NCBI GenBank assembly: GCA_009733575.1
Contig: ML769571.1
Span: forward strand, 62,001-126,000
Length of the DNA stretch: 64,000 nucleotides
Source: Gymnopus androsaceus JB14
Taxonomy: Eukaryota; Basidiomycota; Agaricomycetes; Agaricales; Omphalotaceae
Direction: 5' to 3'
Of this stretch, positions 36,094 to 51,335 are shown piece after piece. Positions within the stretch are counted from its first letter, which is position 1; each line of letters starts with the position of its first letter. The translations under genes were made by a program, and so were the position numbers. The notes under the pieces were generated by a model. That model did not search any database. It was not told the DNA's origin and was given only the letters and a program-made list of their open reading frames with translations.

Positions 36094-37648
36094 TCATACA
36101 TCCCACTGCACTAGGACCAGTTCTTCTCGCCATACATCCTTTGTCTCTACGCCGTCTGCATCAACTCTACAGTCGTTTTCGCAAGAAAAGACCATGCATG
36201 TTCCCCAATCCATGCTCTTCTCCGAACCGCCCTTCAAAGCCTTTTGCACTGCTGCACGTCTCTCCTCATCGGATAGCTTTTGTCCTTTACCTTCATTCCG
36301 TAGGATGTTGATTAAATTCGGCATCAACTGGCATTCAAAGATGCGCTTCCCTTTGCATGAAGGACACGGGGAAAGAACACCGGGAGCTGGGCAATAGGAT
36401 CGTTTCTGGGGAATAACCACTTTGAAGTCGGGTTTAGTGACCGGAAGGGGATCAGCAGCGGGTATAGGGAACAATGATTCGAAGATCTTGTCAGATAAGA
36501 ACGGCAATGGTGTTCCATTTAATTCATAGCTAGGGGGGTGATCAGCGAAAGCACTGCAAAGAATCGTTCAATCTCTTACCGAATGCATTGTTCGCCTTCG
36601 TATTCAACGCGCTTGGTAAATCGGTCAAATACCTGATCCACTTTGAGAGAGTTTTCGTAAGGCTCAAAGGCCCACGAAATGTCCTTGCCTCCTTCTTCAG
36701 CTACGGAGTCTGAAACTTGAGCTCCGGGAGGTAATTTGGTTTTGGTTTTGGAGGAAGGTACTCGGATGCGGTCGATAGATAAAGTGGCGGGTAAGCTGGA
36801 ACGGCTGCCCATGCAGAATCATCCAAGTTTGTGTTGGTCATTGCCGTAAGAAGAGACTCTTCCGATGTGTTTGATTCAGTATCTGATTCTTCTTCAGGCG
36901 TCTCATCATTCTCCTTTTCGTTGGTAGCTGCGGGAACTGGAGCATCTCCAAATATTTGAGCTCCCAGGCCAAATGGATTCTTTGCCGCCAGGGGAGCTTT
37001 CATCTGTCAAATCAAGGTCAGTTCTATATGTAGACCTTTGCCAAGGTTACAGCACTTACAGAGAACGGATTCGTTTTTGAGGCTTGTTTGGCTTCTTGAA
37101 CAGCTCGCAGCTTGGCTTCGGCCTGTTCACGCTTGTGTGCAAGCTTGGTAGCATATTTTTCATTGTAGCGCAAGCCTCGCCATGCTCGGATACTATGAAA
37201 ACGCGGTGACGTTTAATATAACTAGGGGCAAATCACTACCCTTTCCTTCACTTACCTCCCGTCTTTACGCTGACAACCGGGGTTTGCGCAACCCCAAACG
37301 TATAGAGCACGGTCCATGGGACTGTTCTCAAATGGACACCACATCTGGACCAAAAGCTCCATGGGGAAGGAACATATTTTGCATTGGGAGGAAGATATGG
37401 GAGGATTGTTGGCAGGAAGAAAAGCCTTGAGCAACGCACAGAATTATGTGGTTAAAAAATCTATTTCTTTGATACATAGGTAAGACAGCTCGTACGGGAT
37501 GACCGCCTATTCGAGATACAGCAGCATCAGCCAGTTCACTGACTGATGTGATGGGGCCATCGGGTACGCCCAACAGCACAGGTGTTTCTACATCGGAACC
37601 CACTTCTTCGTCTGAATCTGACCAATCTTCTTCAACTGAGGGTGCCAT
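36094..37648 (-). CDS. TSR4: Tsr4/PDCD2 ribosome-biogenesis chaperone
   Basis: Start MAPSVEEDWSDSDEEVGSD. An intron with gtacga donor joins SRIGGHP to AFLPANNPPISSSQ, then the zinc-binding MYND-like N-domain CKICSFPMELLVQMWCPFE, ALYVWGCANPGCQR. A long acidic linker follows (EEESDTESNTSEES). The PDCD2 C-domain contains ISWAFEPYENSLKVDQVFDR, YEGEQCIRYELNGTPLPF and CPAPGVLSPCPSCKGKRIFE, ending GTCMVFSCENDCR and ELVLVQWDV, stop 36094-36096. Tsr4 binds nascent Rps2 (uS5) and is needed for 40S subunit maturation; PDCD2 is the animal form. The frame breaks near 36704 between LPELKFQTP and VAEEGGKDIS; one extra C would repair it. Divergent from transcription factor B. Confidence 0.9.
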
Positions 37649-38008
37649 TTCGGGTTAAATGCGTTGTATCTGTATGTCAAAAGAAGATCAGAATTAAAAG
37701 ATAAAGGCAACGAGGAAAAAAAAAAGATTCAGAAATGCATGAATGGTATAATTGAAAAGGTATCGTCTTGTTCTTCTGAAGACGTATAACACGCCCCCAT
37801 CCGGTTCAGACTCGTCATCTAAAAGGCTCATCATACGAAGGGAGAATGGATAAAATACTCACAAAGGTGGTTGATGAGATTGAGAAAAAAAAAATGAAAA
37901 AAATGAGCGCTTTAAAGAGCTGTCAGGAGCACGTGCCGATTAACCGGAGAAGCCGGTCTGCTAATCTAAGTGCAGTAATCATTAATCATTTCCTTACTCT
38001 TCTCGTCC
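37649..38008. other. Divergent intergenic region: TSR4 / transcription factor B
   Basis: 360 bp between two start codons, containing A-rich tracts at about 37715-37728 and 37885-37905. It should carry both promoters. No defined binding site is claimed. Confidence 0.5.
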
Positions 38009-41000
38009 ATGGCCTCGGCTAACAATCGCTCGGTATCCCCTCTGGTTCAAAGAACGAAGCGTAGGGGGACGGCTCTCTCGTGTGCTGAATGTCGTCGGTA
38101 AGCTTGGTCCTTCAAATTGCCCTCCGAAAGCTAATTCGCGCTCTCTATCCAGACTGAAGCTCAAGTCTGTACTGTTATGTCCTTGCTAGTACAGCACTGA
38201 CCTATCTTCCCTTCAGATGTAGTCGCGTTTTTCCATGCGGGTGAGTACAGCTGCTGTCTATTTGGGTCAAGCTCTGCTGATTTATCTCCAGGAATTGCGT
38301 GAAGAAAGGTGTGTTTTACGTTCATTGGTAGAAGCAGCATTGACAGCTACGACGGATAACAGGCTGTGGTGCAATATGTCCAGATGGTGTGTTATATGAG
38401 TATGATTTTATCCCAAAGCTCTTACATCGTATCCAGGATCTCTCACTACCGGGAAGGGTAACAGGTACGCCTCTGCCACAGTATACCAAAGCCAGAGCTG
38501 ATTTTTCCTTTCAGATTTGTGCTTGCGAACACTGAAGATCTTCACGACAAGATCAGCCAGCTTGCCACTCGTGTCCGCCAGTTGGAAGATGCACTCGCCC
38601 ACTCTCATAGCATGAGTTCCTTGCACCCTCATCCTTTACTCAGTGAGGAATTGTTACAAATCAAACGACCGCTGGAACGTGAAAGGATGGATGCCGCGCA
38701 ATCCAAAGAAAAAAAGACTGACCCGAATGATACAATTGATGCGATGGGCTCTCTGTAGGTCCTTCTTGATCGCTAGTGGATGTAAACTCATGGCGATTTT
38801 CTCAGTTCAATATCCGAGCGTGGGCGTTCTACCTTCTTCGGTCAGACAGCAAATTCCTGGGTAAGCTTGTTTAGATTGAGTTTGCGTTTAGGAGCTGAAT
38901 CTTGCTCTTCTAGTACCTTCTTCGAGTGAGTCAATCACTGTCATTTGACCACTTTTTTCACCAATCGCTGTCTCAAGAACGAACAGGGTTCCGACGAAGA
39001 GGATAAATCTCCCGTTTCCGATCCGTCGATGCCTTCCGATGTTCCGTGGCTTTCTTACGCATTTCCCTTTGCCGCTTCGGTGAACAAAGATGCAGTGCGC
39101 AACAATATAATCGGTCTTTTACCAGACTCTCTCTCAGCTCGTCGCCTGTGTGAGCTGTACTACCGACATGCGGCTTGGATGTAAGTTGATCTTTCATATT
39201 TGTCTCGGCCATACCTGATCTCATTTAATAGGTATACACCCATCTCACGGCCAGAGTTTTATGAAACAGTCTTCCGGCCCCTCTATGAAGCCGATACTCC
39301 ATTCCCAGTTATTGGATCTCATAGTCTGGCTATTGCACTAATGATCATGGCCATAGGTGCTTTGCTCGATCTCGACCGGCAGTCCCACTCACTTGAAGCT
39401 TCGCAATACTATGAGCTCGGTCGAGCGGCACTGGCGGTAGATTCCGTATTTGAAGAACAATCAATACCGGCCATACAAGCTCTGGTATGTTACAGCTATG
39501 ATTCAAATGAACTCTGATTCATGTTTGATACAGGTTTTAATGTGTCATTACATGTTCCTCGATGATGTCGAGGGTCCTAGGTGGGCAACAATGGGTATAG
39601 TTGTTAAACTGGCACAAAGTGTAAGTCAAGTCGGACCAAGTCTATCTCCGATGCTAACGACGATGATCGTGGTGATTAGGTTGGGCTTCGTGAGTTGGTT
39701 TCAAGACCCAAGTCATTTCACTCTCTAATCCTTTTCCTCCAGATCGTGATAGTGGTAAATGGAAACTCGATGAGGAAGAAACACTTCGCAGGCGTATCCT
39801 ACTCTGGGAGATATTCACTTATGACTCTTGGCAGGTGCAGTGTTTCAGATACTTCTTTGTTTGTTTTGCTTTCGCTGATGAACATCTGTAGAGTCTCACA
39901 TATGGCCGACCGCCATCATTCTCTCTAGCTCATATCGATACCCAGAAACCACACACCACTACGAAAAATGGACATGGAGAAGTAGAAATGTCTTGTAAGC
40001 CACTAAAACTTACCATGGAATTCTTTTCCTCAACATGTTTATCTAGTCTCTGCTTGGAAACACTCGTTCAGTTCGGACTGTTTGAGCATTGTAATGGATC
40101 AAGCTTTCGGAGCCCGTGCTCCGTCTTACAAGACCATTCAAGAAATGGATAAGAAAGTTCGCTCGTACTATGTGCCGCCTAGCCTTGTTATACCTGGCTT
40201 TGGAGGAGTCTCGATAAGTCGTGAACTCGAACAGCAACCGACAATTCAGCTCATTATGCAGCGCTACATCACGTTTGCTATCCGAGAAATCAGTATGTTC
40301 CTCAGATTTGCTTCAGGTGATGCAATCAAGCTTACTGTCTTGTAGCGGTGTTCTACCTTCATCGTGGCTTTTTTGCTCGTGCTTTGGAAGATAGTCCAAT
40401 GGATCCCATGGGGAGCAAGTATGCACCTTCCGTGCTGGCAGCATATTCAAGCGCTTGTTCCTTTGTGAGCGTGATCGACAGCATGTACAAGCAATACCCC
40501 GATTTAACAGAGCGCATGTGGTTCTTATTCACGCATGTATTCTCCTGCTCGGTGAGTGCTTCAGACATTTGCGACTTTTTTTTTTCTTCTTCCTGACCGT
40601 TTTATTGAAGATTGTTCTTGGGTCCATTGCCTGTAAGGTCCAGATGGCTATAGCGCCATCTGCTCTGTCCCAGTTGGATACAGCTCATAACCTCTTTAAA
40701 TCAACGTCTGAACATTCCCGAAAGGCCAAAGTCTTGGTGAGAAGTCTTTAGGTATATTTCTGATTTCTGCTGATGTTTTTGTAGCCAATTATCCGCAAGC
40801 TGCAGGAGCGCGCACGCGCAGATACTATCAGTGCAGCTTCTCCGTCGTCCACAGGATCACCGCCCGCGATCGTGAAAGCCGAAGAAGATGAGTTGGCGGC
40901 TTTGGGAGGTATGACACGACTAGTTCCTAGAAAGATGTCTTCCACCCCTTCAACGCCATCGTACTCTGGATCGAGTCCTCGATCGGATCCCGCTTCTCCT

Positions 41001-41369
41001 TCTCCGATGCAGACTACGATTCCAGAGCAAGGATCCTACCTTTCCTCTCCTGACCGTCCGAACACTAGTACTAGTGCTTGGCACTATAACAATTCAGGCC
41101 AGGAATATCCGGAGCAGCAGTACTCGCCATACTCCCAGGAGGTTGGACCATCCATGGCGTATAACAATACTGCTCAGCAACTCGGAGTATCCCCAGTCAA
41201 TGGCATGGCGGATCCCTATTTTACAAATTATCCGGGGCCCAGTGCTCAATACTATCGAAACGAGTACGAGACGACTTTCAACGGTGGAGGAAGCCAGAAT
41301 GCTGGCGATTATACCATGCCCTCTGATGATTCTTGGCAGACTCTTATGGCTCAATATAAACCACTGTGA
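38009..41369 (+). CDS. Zn2Cys6 fungal transcription factor, copy B
   Basis: Start MASANNRSVSPLVQRTKRRG at 38009. The zinc cluster is built from five short exons: CAECRRLKLK, CSRVFPCGNC, VKKGCGAICPD, then GSLTTGKGNRF. The dimerisation coiled coil is LHDKISQLATRVRQLEDALA. The fungal transcription factor domain includes FFGQTANSW, LCELYYRHAAWM, FRPLYEADTPFPVIGSHSLA and MAIGALLDLDRQSHSLEA; near 40090 comes IVMDQAFGARAPSYKTIQEM. The C-terminus is Ser/Pro/Tyr-rich and ends LMAQYKPL, stop 41367-41369. It shares exon layout and motif order with copy A (27259-30763), including the LGGxTRLV motif near the end, so the pair are paralogues. Targets unknown. Confidence 0.9.
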
Positions 41370-41640
41370 TCGTTGTTATTCTACTATTGCTAGTCGCTTT
41401 CAGCTTGATATTTTTTTGTTATGAAGTAAGTACACAATGTATCGTATTGCACATTTGTATCATTATTGTAAGCTACAGCTACAACTACAATTCTGTATAG
41501 ACGAATTGAGCACAGTGTTGCTCTTAGACTGGACTTAGCAATTCCGAAAGCGGCTCGGAAACTCCGTATTTGCCACGGTTCTCCGTTTTCGTTCCAACGT
41601 CCATCGACATCTTTCGTTTTTCCACTTGGTCACTCAGAGC

Positions 41641-44789
<3,149 letters not shown>

Positions 44790-45422
44790 GTGCGATATAA
44801 TATGAAGAGTTATTGTACATTATACATGCTGCGCAATGTTCGTTCCATTCTATGCTAAAGAAGGCGTATGAAACGGTCCATTTTAAAATCAATGACTGAG
44901 TACTGAGCCGTCACCGAGTGCTACGAGGTACTACGTCCGTGGTATGAGATGTCAGATCACGATAATCTGCGATAATCTAGAAATTTGAAACACGCTGCTT
45001 ATCTATTTGAGGCTTGCAGTCATTGGGAGTATACCGCAAAAGATATAGGCTTCGCAATGTCCATAAGAGACGAGCATAAGTCATAGAGCCACTTGATCTG
45101 AGGCTTAGCATGGCCGACTCAGAGACCGCCTTTATGCCACTTCGGTCTCAGTAAACGTTTGAGAGAACTAAAAGCATCGTCAGTCTGAATAATCCAAGCC
45201 AAGGTGGTCCGCAGCGTCATCGAAGGGTCATGACTATCCCAAGCACGTATTGAGGCTATCAGTGCATAATTGGCGATGTGGAACTCAAGAGCTGGGTGAT
45301 CAGCAGTGACAAAGACACGCGTACTATTCGTGACCTTTCGGTTCACTTCAGCGATATTCTCAGCTAACAACGCATCAAACAAAGCGCTGTTCGGAAATGC
45401 TACTGAAGTTGGACATACATGC
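44790..45422. other. Convergent spacer with an unassigned minus-strand frame
   Basis: Lies between the 3' ends of MSC2 (+) and LYC1 (-). A minus-strand open frame at 45119-45505 overlaps the LYC1 tail in another phase; its part downstream of LYC1 encodes ordinary-looking protein (for example RVFVTADHPALEFHIANYAL and IRAWDSHDPSMTLRTTLAWI) ending KWHKGGL. I do not recognise it. It may be a remnant, an extra 3' exon of LYC1 or a small gene. Confidence 0.4.
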
Positions 45423-46989
45423 TTACTTACTCTTAATACTTGAGTGATGACTAACACCAGCAAAATCTGCAAGTACATAACGACCCCTTGAGCATAGAAT
45501 CTCAACAGGAATAGAACTATACTTACCTTTCATTGAACGCCCACTCAACCTCATGCTCTGCAAGTCCTGAATTACCTCCATGTCCATACCATTTGAATGA
45601 TGGTAAATGCTCTTTCCTCTCAAACTCTTCTCCACCTCCCTCTAATCCCTGTTCTTTCCCAAATTCAAACCACCTCTGGATACATTCATATCCTGATCCA
45701 TCATCTCCTCGCAAATGCTTTGGGAAGTTCCAAACTTCGATCACCTCGATATTGTGCTCTTGCGAGAATTCCCAGATCAGCTGCAGAATTGAGGAAAGAT
45801 GAGAGATATGGGGAGCTCGAAGGCGGGTAAGGATGAGTGTACGGGGAGTACCAGGACGGAGGCTGAGTGTCCATGTGGCGAATGCTGCAGGGGACTGTAA
45901 GGCTCAATTCTACTGCAGAAGCTGGAGCAGAGCTTGGACCCAATCCCGAGCCAGGCAAAAGAACAACACCACATTTCGTAATCTCAGCTTCGTTCTTCCA
46001 AAAGGGCTTCAATCGTGCCCCACGTTGGAAGCCCTCGACACCTCCCGATGGAAGGAACGTGAATATTGCTTTGGTCTTCGAGTCACCACTGCCACGGAGC
46101 GAATGCCAGCATGCGAGCAAATCACTTCGCATCAGATTGGTATCGTGAATCCAGAGCTGATTTAAGGCCTCTTGGTTGTCTAACCATCTCCACTGAAGCG
46201 TACCCTCAGATCTAGAGCTCGGCTTGTTCAAGGTCAGGTTTTTCTTCGGCAACCACCTCATCGTATGCGTCCCTCTCGTAATCCAGCCATCCTTTATACC
46301 TGCTGCAGAAGTAGGCCCACACCGTTCGTAAAAATCCCCTACATCACTCCACAGGGTAGAGAAGGTTGCGTTGCCGAAACCTGAAGGAATAATGGGTTTA
46401 GCACCCCAAATATTTGGGAACTCATTAAGCAGCGCATTTCCAGCCAGAACCCAATGCAGGAGACTACTCATCAGACGCGCATAGCCCTTTTTGCGGTACT
46501 CTGGAAGAGTGAATATAGATGCGACACCGTAGCAATCCACATGCTCAATTAATGGCTCCGATTCGGTGACTGAGTTCTCGCGTGCAGTCAAACCAGATCG
46601 ACGAAATCTGCATATAGCAAGTGAGCAATTCGACAGACAGAATCCAGATCGATGAAGAGATGTGCACCGACATTTCACAGGAACACAAGAAGTCCAGCGT
46701 TTCGGGATTATCTCGAGGTGCAAGAACCCTATGAGGATTGAAGTTAGCAGGTTATTCTTACGCACTTCAAACTCTAAGTATATCTTGAAGTGCAGGCAGC
46801 AGGCTCACACACTCACCAAGTCGTTAACTTTCCATGACTCCCACACTCCGACTTCTCCACCTCCATATCGCGCCGTAGAAATTCATCTAAAGTCATTCCA
46901 CTACCCCACGGCGACGCCCATGTCCGTCGTCTTGAGACTTCCGTCTGCTGTGGTGTCGCTACGAATATCGAAAGGGTAGAAGCATCCAT
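45423..46989 (-). CDS. LYC1: Lysine acetyltransferase Lyc1 (GNAT family)
   Basis: Start MDASTLSIFVATPQQTEVSR at 46989. The second exon reads LAPRDNPETLDFLCSCE and the third FRRSGLTARENSVTESEP, ending in the GNAT acetyl-CoA loop TLPEYRKKGYARLMSSLLHW (motif Q/RxxGxA near 46480). Downstream blocks are FSTLWSDVGDFYERCGP, WLDNQEALNQLWIHDTNLM and IEVIEVWNFPKHLRGDDG, all in the Lyc1 pattern. The last exon, after a gtaagt intron, ends SHHSSIKSK at 45423. Lyc1 N6-acetylates lysine in the first step of lysine breakdown in yeasts. The frame breaks at about 45900; dropping one C joins VELS to LQSPAAFATWTLSLRPG. Length about 430 residues is typical. Confidence 0.82.
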
Positions 46990-47225
46990 AATGAAAGAGA
47001 AGACAACTAAGCGCTGATTCAAGTAGCGCCGAAAAAGACTGTATTCTAGTTATTTAAGAGCTGTGATAACTTATTGGAGGAAGGATAAAGATTCGGTACA
47101 TCTATCAAAAATTTCAACCAATCAGCCATTCTGCACCATTCTTTTCATACAAGGCCGTTAATAAATGCGGACTGTTGCAAGTCCGGGCATGTATCAAACA
47201 GTACTTTCTGCCAGCGCCAGTCTCG

Positions 47226-48241
47226 TTATTCCGCCATAATAGTATTTCAATACAGTCTTGGGATGGGGAATATGATTTTGACGATAGAAAATGGTCGAAT
47301 GGCTGCTTGACAAGTAATGATGTAAGTATAGAAATGCGGTGAATCAAAGCACTTGCCTCTTCTCATACCAAGGTTTGGACATTGGGAAAGGGTTCGATCA
47401 TCTTTTCCACAAGGTTGCGCATGAATTAGACATCTAGATATATCCTTAAGATGAACGCGAACCCAGTCGACAGATTTCTGGAAAATCTGTGACTTGAAAG
47501 TTCGTTTCCATCGCAGTTGTAGGAGTTCGCTATGGGTCCCCATGAGAAGGCGTTTTTCGTGTAGAAGGCGGGTAGGGGAAGATGGATAAGATATCGAACT
47601 TTGTTGTTATTGTCGTCTTGCAAGAGAAAACATGAAGTTGGGGAGTTGCATGGATATGTTCTAGAAAGAGCCAATGGTATTATTCTCGCCGCGTTTTCCT
47701 AGTGTTTGGAGTGATGGCTGAAGTTGCAAGAAAGGACTGCAGACTAGGATATCCAAATTTAGATATCATTGACTAGGTTAACGATCAACTCTGGACAAGA
47801 CAAGCAGGGGCTCACCGTACGATAGTCTGTATCCGTGATTGCAGGAGAAGTGTCTTCCTAGTACAGCTCTACGAGAGAAAATTCCGACGGTTTGTGCATT
47901 CCGACCAGTGCCGCATAGAGCGGCGCGACGAAACGACTATTCTTTCCACCTTGTCCCAAACTTGACCGTGAACGAACGGACAAGATTAGGCTTACACGGA
48001 TGCGTCTTCAGCGTTTCCCAAATCGATGAAGGATGCGAGTAGCTTAAATTTACATAGATTTTGCGGTAGAGAAGAGGCTCGGCTTCTTCTCGATAGGATG
48101 TACTGTATGCACTCGAGCCAGATCCGCGAGCGTAGCCGGTTTGCAAAGTTGAACAATATTGTGTTTCAGTTTGGGTAGCATAAGAGCATTGAAACAATGC
48201 AAGGAACGGAGGAAGCGGCTCACCATAGCTAGGGTGACCAT
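47226..48241 (-). pseudogene. F-box-like gene, degraded
   Basis: Minus-strand pieces match the layout of Agaricomycete F-box-like proteins: LPKLKHNIVQLCKPATLADL then, after a frame change near 48105, SYREEAEPLLYRKIYVNLS and SIWETLKTHPCKPNLVRSFT. A stop or frame change follows KFGTRWKE at about 47938. Further down 47247-47530 reads ELLQLRWKRTFKSQIFQKSV and CPNLGMRRGKCFDSP, probably the leucine-rich-repeat-like tail, with the end near 47226. Several stops interrupt the pieces, so a functional product is unlikely unless multiple bases are wrong. Confidence 0.5.
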
Positions 48242-48299
48242 GATGGATATTGATGAAGAGAAAGTGATCGAACTTAAAATCGTGGCGTTACCTACCTAA

Positions 48300-49100
48300 G
48301 TTCCTTTTGGACCACTCTCGACGATGCCCTCATCTTTTCCAAACGTCTCTCTCAAAGTATAAAGACGCCTTGCATATTGGAAACAGGAGAATCAACTCGC
48401 CAAGAGCCTTATTCCATATCAAATTTGGCACTACAATCCTTGGGCGTGTGGTGTACGGCCGTCGAGATTCTGAATCGCGTCAGATATCTAGGATCCATGG
48501 CTCATCTGTACCATGCCTTCGCATCTACAAGCGAACTCTCCAATCTCAGAGAAGGCAAGTGTTTTGCGTCATTCTCGATATAACAGGAATGTGGCATGGG
48601 GTACGGTGCTTCCGAACAATCATGGTAGCAGCTTTACGGTAGCCTTGAGTCCGAGGAGCATCGTTATAAGTTCATAGATAATTTCGTCGCAGAGTTATTT
48701 GGTCTGGAACGGCGAAAGCCAAGCCGTCGACTCCGTTTCGATGTACTTGCAGTTTTGACAGCGTTGAAACAGCGTCAGCCCTGGGTTTAAACCTCTTTGC
48801 CGCACAAACGATATCCAGTTTCTATTCTCCAAAGATGGGTCAGAAACACAAGATTCGAACCTGCTATGGTTCTCACTTTTGGGAGATTGAACAGGTTCTT
48901 CTTTTATCTGGATTTAATGCTAATCGGTCTGAACATCTTGAAAAGATTATTAAACCACAATATGTGGTTTGAGTTATGAAGCAGTAGAACGAATCGTCAC
49001 GGAGGCTGTAGGGTCTTTGAAGGAGGTCGATAATGCAAAGATGTTTTATTTTCCGAGCCGGTAATACATATTGGAGAAAAAAAGTGTTTAATCGCATTTT
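48300..49100 (+). other. Unassigned plus-strand coding-like fragments
   Basis: Frames at 48307-48642 and near 48650-48790 give protein-like text (LQSLGVWCTAVEILNRVRYL, YKFIDNFVAELFGLERRKPS) separated by stops. No family was recognised and no start with context could be chosen. Possibly the remains of another gene beside the F-box remnant. Confidence 0.3.
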
Positions 49101-49146
49101 GATTTTTGATGATGTGAATATTATAACGATAGATCTATTATACAAG

Positions 49147-51233
49147 TCAGAAAATATCGTCCGATTCGCTATTCGATGACAATGGCGAAGCATCTGGATC
49201 ACTATCCGGTAACCCCATCTCTGGATACTTTTTCTTCAACTTTCTCGTGCGCCTTCTCCGCTTCCTACGGTTCTTCCTAATTGTAACAGGATCCCAAACC
49301 ACTCCCTCAAACGACAATTCCTCCGTAAGCTCAAAAAGCTGCGGCGCAAATTTCCGCCCATAGTAATATCCTTGCATATTCTCAACCGCCAAAATCTTTA
49401 ACGATGTTCCGGCTGGCTTGAGGAGACCTGTATCGAGGTCTCGGAAGGTGGCGAGATGTGCAAGGAGAGAATTGTACAGCTCTTCTTGTTGCTGCTCTCG
49501 CTCAGCGTCGCTTTGGCTGCGTAAGATGGACAAGTTGCGGGAGGCTGAAAGGATGAGCTTTGAACAAGGTAGACTACCGGGGCCGAATCCCTTTACGCGG
49601 CATTGTTGCCGACGTCGCCGACCATGGGGAAGAGTATTTGGAGCTTTTTTCATAGCACCAAGAGCACCCTCGAGCATCGCGACCATGGCATCGTTCACTC
49701 CGATTCGGATGGTTAATCCCGGAGGTAGAAGTCTAACCAGCTCTCTCCAAGTTTCCGGAGAAAATTGTTGATCTTCAGAATTGACATTGGCTTTGCGGTG
49801 GTTACTCACCACCATGTTAGCATCTAGTGATTCGAGCGTCTCTAAAGGGAGTGCGTGGAAGACTTTGGCGAGGAAGTGGCGGGTTTCACGTTGCGAGGAG
49901 GGGTAGAGGAGGATATGTGTGGACAGCTGATCATCGTCGCCCAAATATAGCGCAGGGCAGGTCGGTTCGGGGGAGAAGGACAAGGCGAGGTAGGATCCGC
50001 ATTCAATTCGAACTGAGCGGAGGATGGAGGCGTCCTTGTGGCGGCTATGACGTCGGATGGGGATCATGAGGGATTTAATATCGTGGAGGTAAGAAGAATG
50101 ACCGTCGTATCTGCGGTGAGCGATAAAACTGGTTCGGGTCGTTGGGAGGAGGACGATGGATTGGAGGAGCATGATGATGAGCTGGATGTCCAGGTTTAGA
50201 TCGAGGAGTTGGAGGGATGGGAGAGATAGTGGGGGAACTTGATCGAGGGCGGTACTGTGAAGGGAAATGTAGTGTCGAATTTTGAGAGTCTGTAAAGCCG
50301 GGGAGCACTTTAAGATATCGTAGATATCTTTGAGCAAAGGAATAGAGTCTTCGAGATCCTGATCGGTGATATGTCTTCCCAGCTCTAGATGAGTTAAATT
50401 GTTCAGAAGACAAAGGTCCGCAACACTTGCAAACGCAACGTCATCTAAACAAAAATTACGAAGACGGGGTGCACCACCTTGAACAATGAATGAAGGGACA
50501 CGCCACGGCTGCTGCTCCCCATTGCCTTCAGTACTACTCTTGTAGATATGAAATTTCAAGCTTTCCACAATTGGTAACTCTGCAACATCCAGAAAAAAAT
50601 CCTGCAGATCCTTCGTCTGCCCATTGAGTTGTAAGTACCGTATACGGTGCGTGTTTCCAAAAAACACCATTCTGTGGAAATTAGTGGTGAATTTATACGA
50701 AAGAGGATATCCTTTGGATCGGTTTTTCCAAACCTCGAGACGATCAAAGTCCTTGTCGGGATCATAGGATTCTGAGAACCAAGACCAGAGTTTTCCTTCG
50801 TTTATAGCGACTCTGTACCATTCACGACAAACAAGGAGGACGCGACACCATGTGGGGGACCAAGGGTCGGATAAGAGCATGAGATGGTAGAAAATGTCGG
50901 AGAGGAGTTCATCGGGAAGGAAAGATATAGAAGCAACTGCATTTCGATATGACTTTAGGTCTGCGAGAATATTGATTCCAGAGTCGATGGCCTTCCTAAT
51001 GTTATCTCGCTCACTGAGAGAGAATATTGAGACTAGTGGACTAATGCGGAAAGAAAGGCACTTGCCTGATGCTAGAAAGTTGAAGCCGTGGCATGGATTC
51101 GATGACAGTAGAAGCTGCAAGAGCATCAGAGCTTTTGGGCCAAGGTTTGGATATTTCCCAGCTTTGACGTACCTTTGAGCATCTCTGCGAGATGGATTAG
51201 TTGGTCTGGTATTGGTAAATCTGAATGAGACAT
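49147..51233 (-). CDS. F-box protein (intact paralogue)
   Basis: Three exons. I place the start at 51233 (MSHSDLPIPDQLIHLAEMLK). A 58-bp intron (51115-51172) leads to ASTVIESMPRLQLSSI, and a 52-bp GC-AG intron (51014-51065) joins SERDNIRKAIDSGINI. The F-box region reads DLKSYRNAVASISFLPDELL and SDIFYHLMLLSDPWSP, then LLVCREWYRVAINEGKLW. The rest is leucine-rich-repeat-like (LPIVESLKFHIYKSS, APRLRNFCLDDVAFA, LQLLDLNLDIQLIIM) ending SSNSESDDIF, stop 49147-49149. The six-frame frame stays open up to 51705, but that upstream part has no homology with the paralogue and would run into the Nup96 promoter. SCF ubiquitin-ligase adaptor by family; target unknown. Confidence 0.8.
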
Positions 51234-51335
51234 GATTGTTGAAGATAAGAGTGACAGAGAGGTAAGCGCCCGCCACGGCGCTGACATGATGCTGTTCAAC
51301 TACCTTGACCTTCATCAAGCTGCTCCGTCCATCCA
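51234..51335. promoter_or_regulatory. Divergent promoter: F-box gene / Nup96
   Basis: Only 102 bp separate the two chosen start codons on opposite strands, so regulatory sequences must overlap or extend into one of the genes. No motif is claimed. Confidence 0.4.

Noticed and set aside
27259..41369. Two Zn2Cys6 regulators as a sign of a secondary-metabolite cluster
   Set aside because: No polyketide, peptide or terpene synthase, P450 or transporter of that kind lies near; the neighbours are housekeeping genes.
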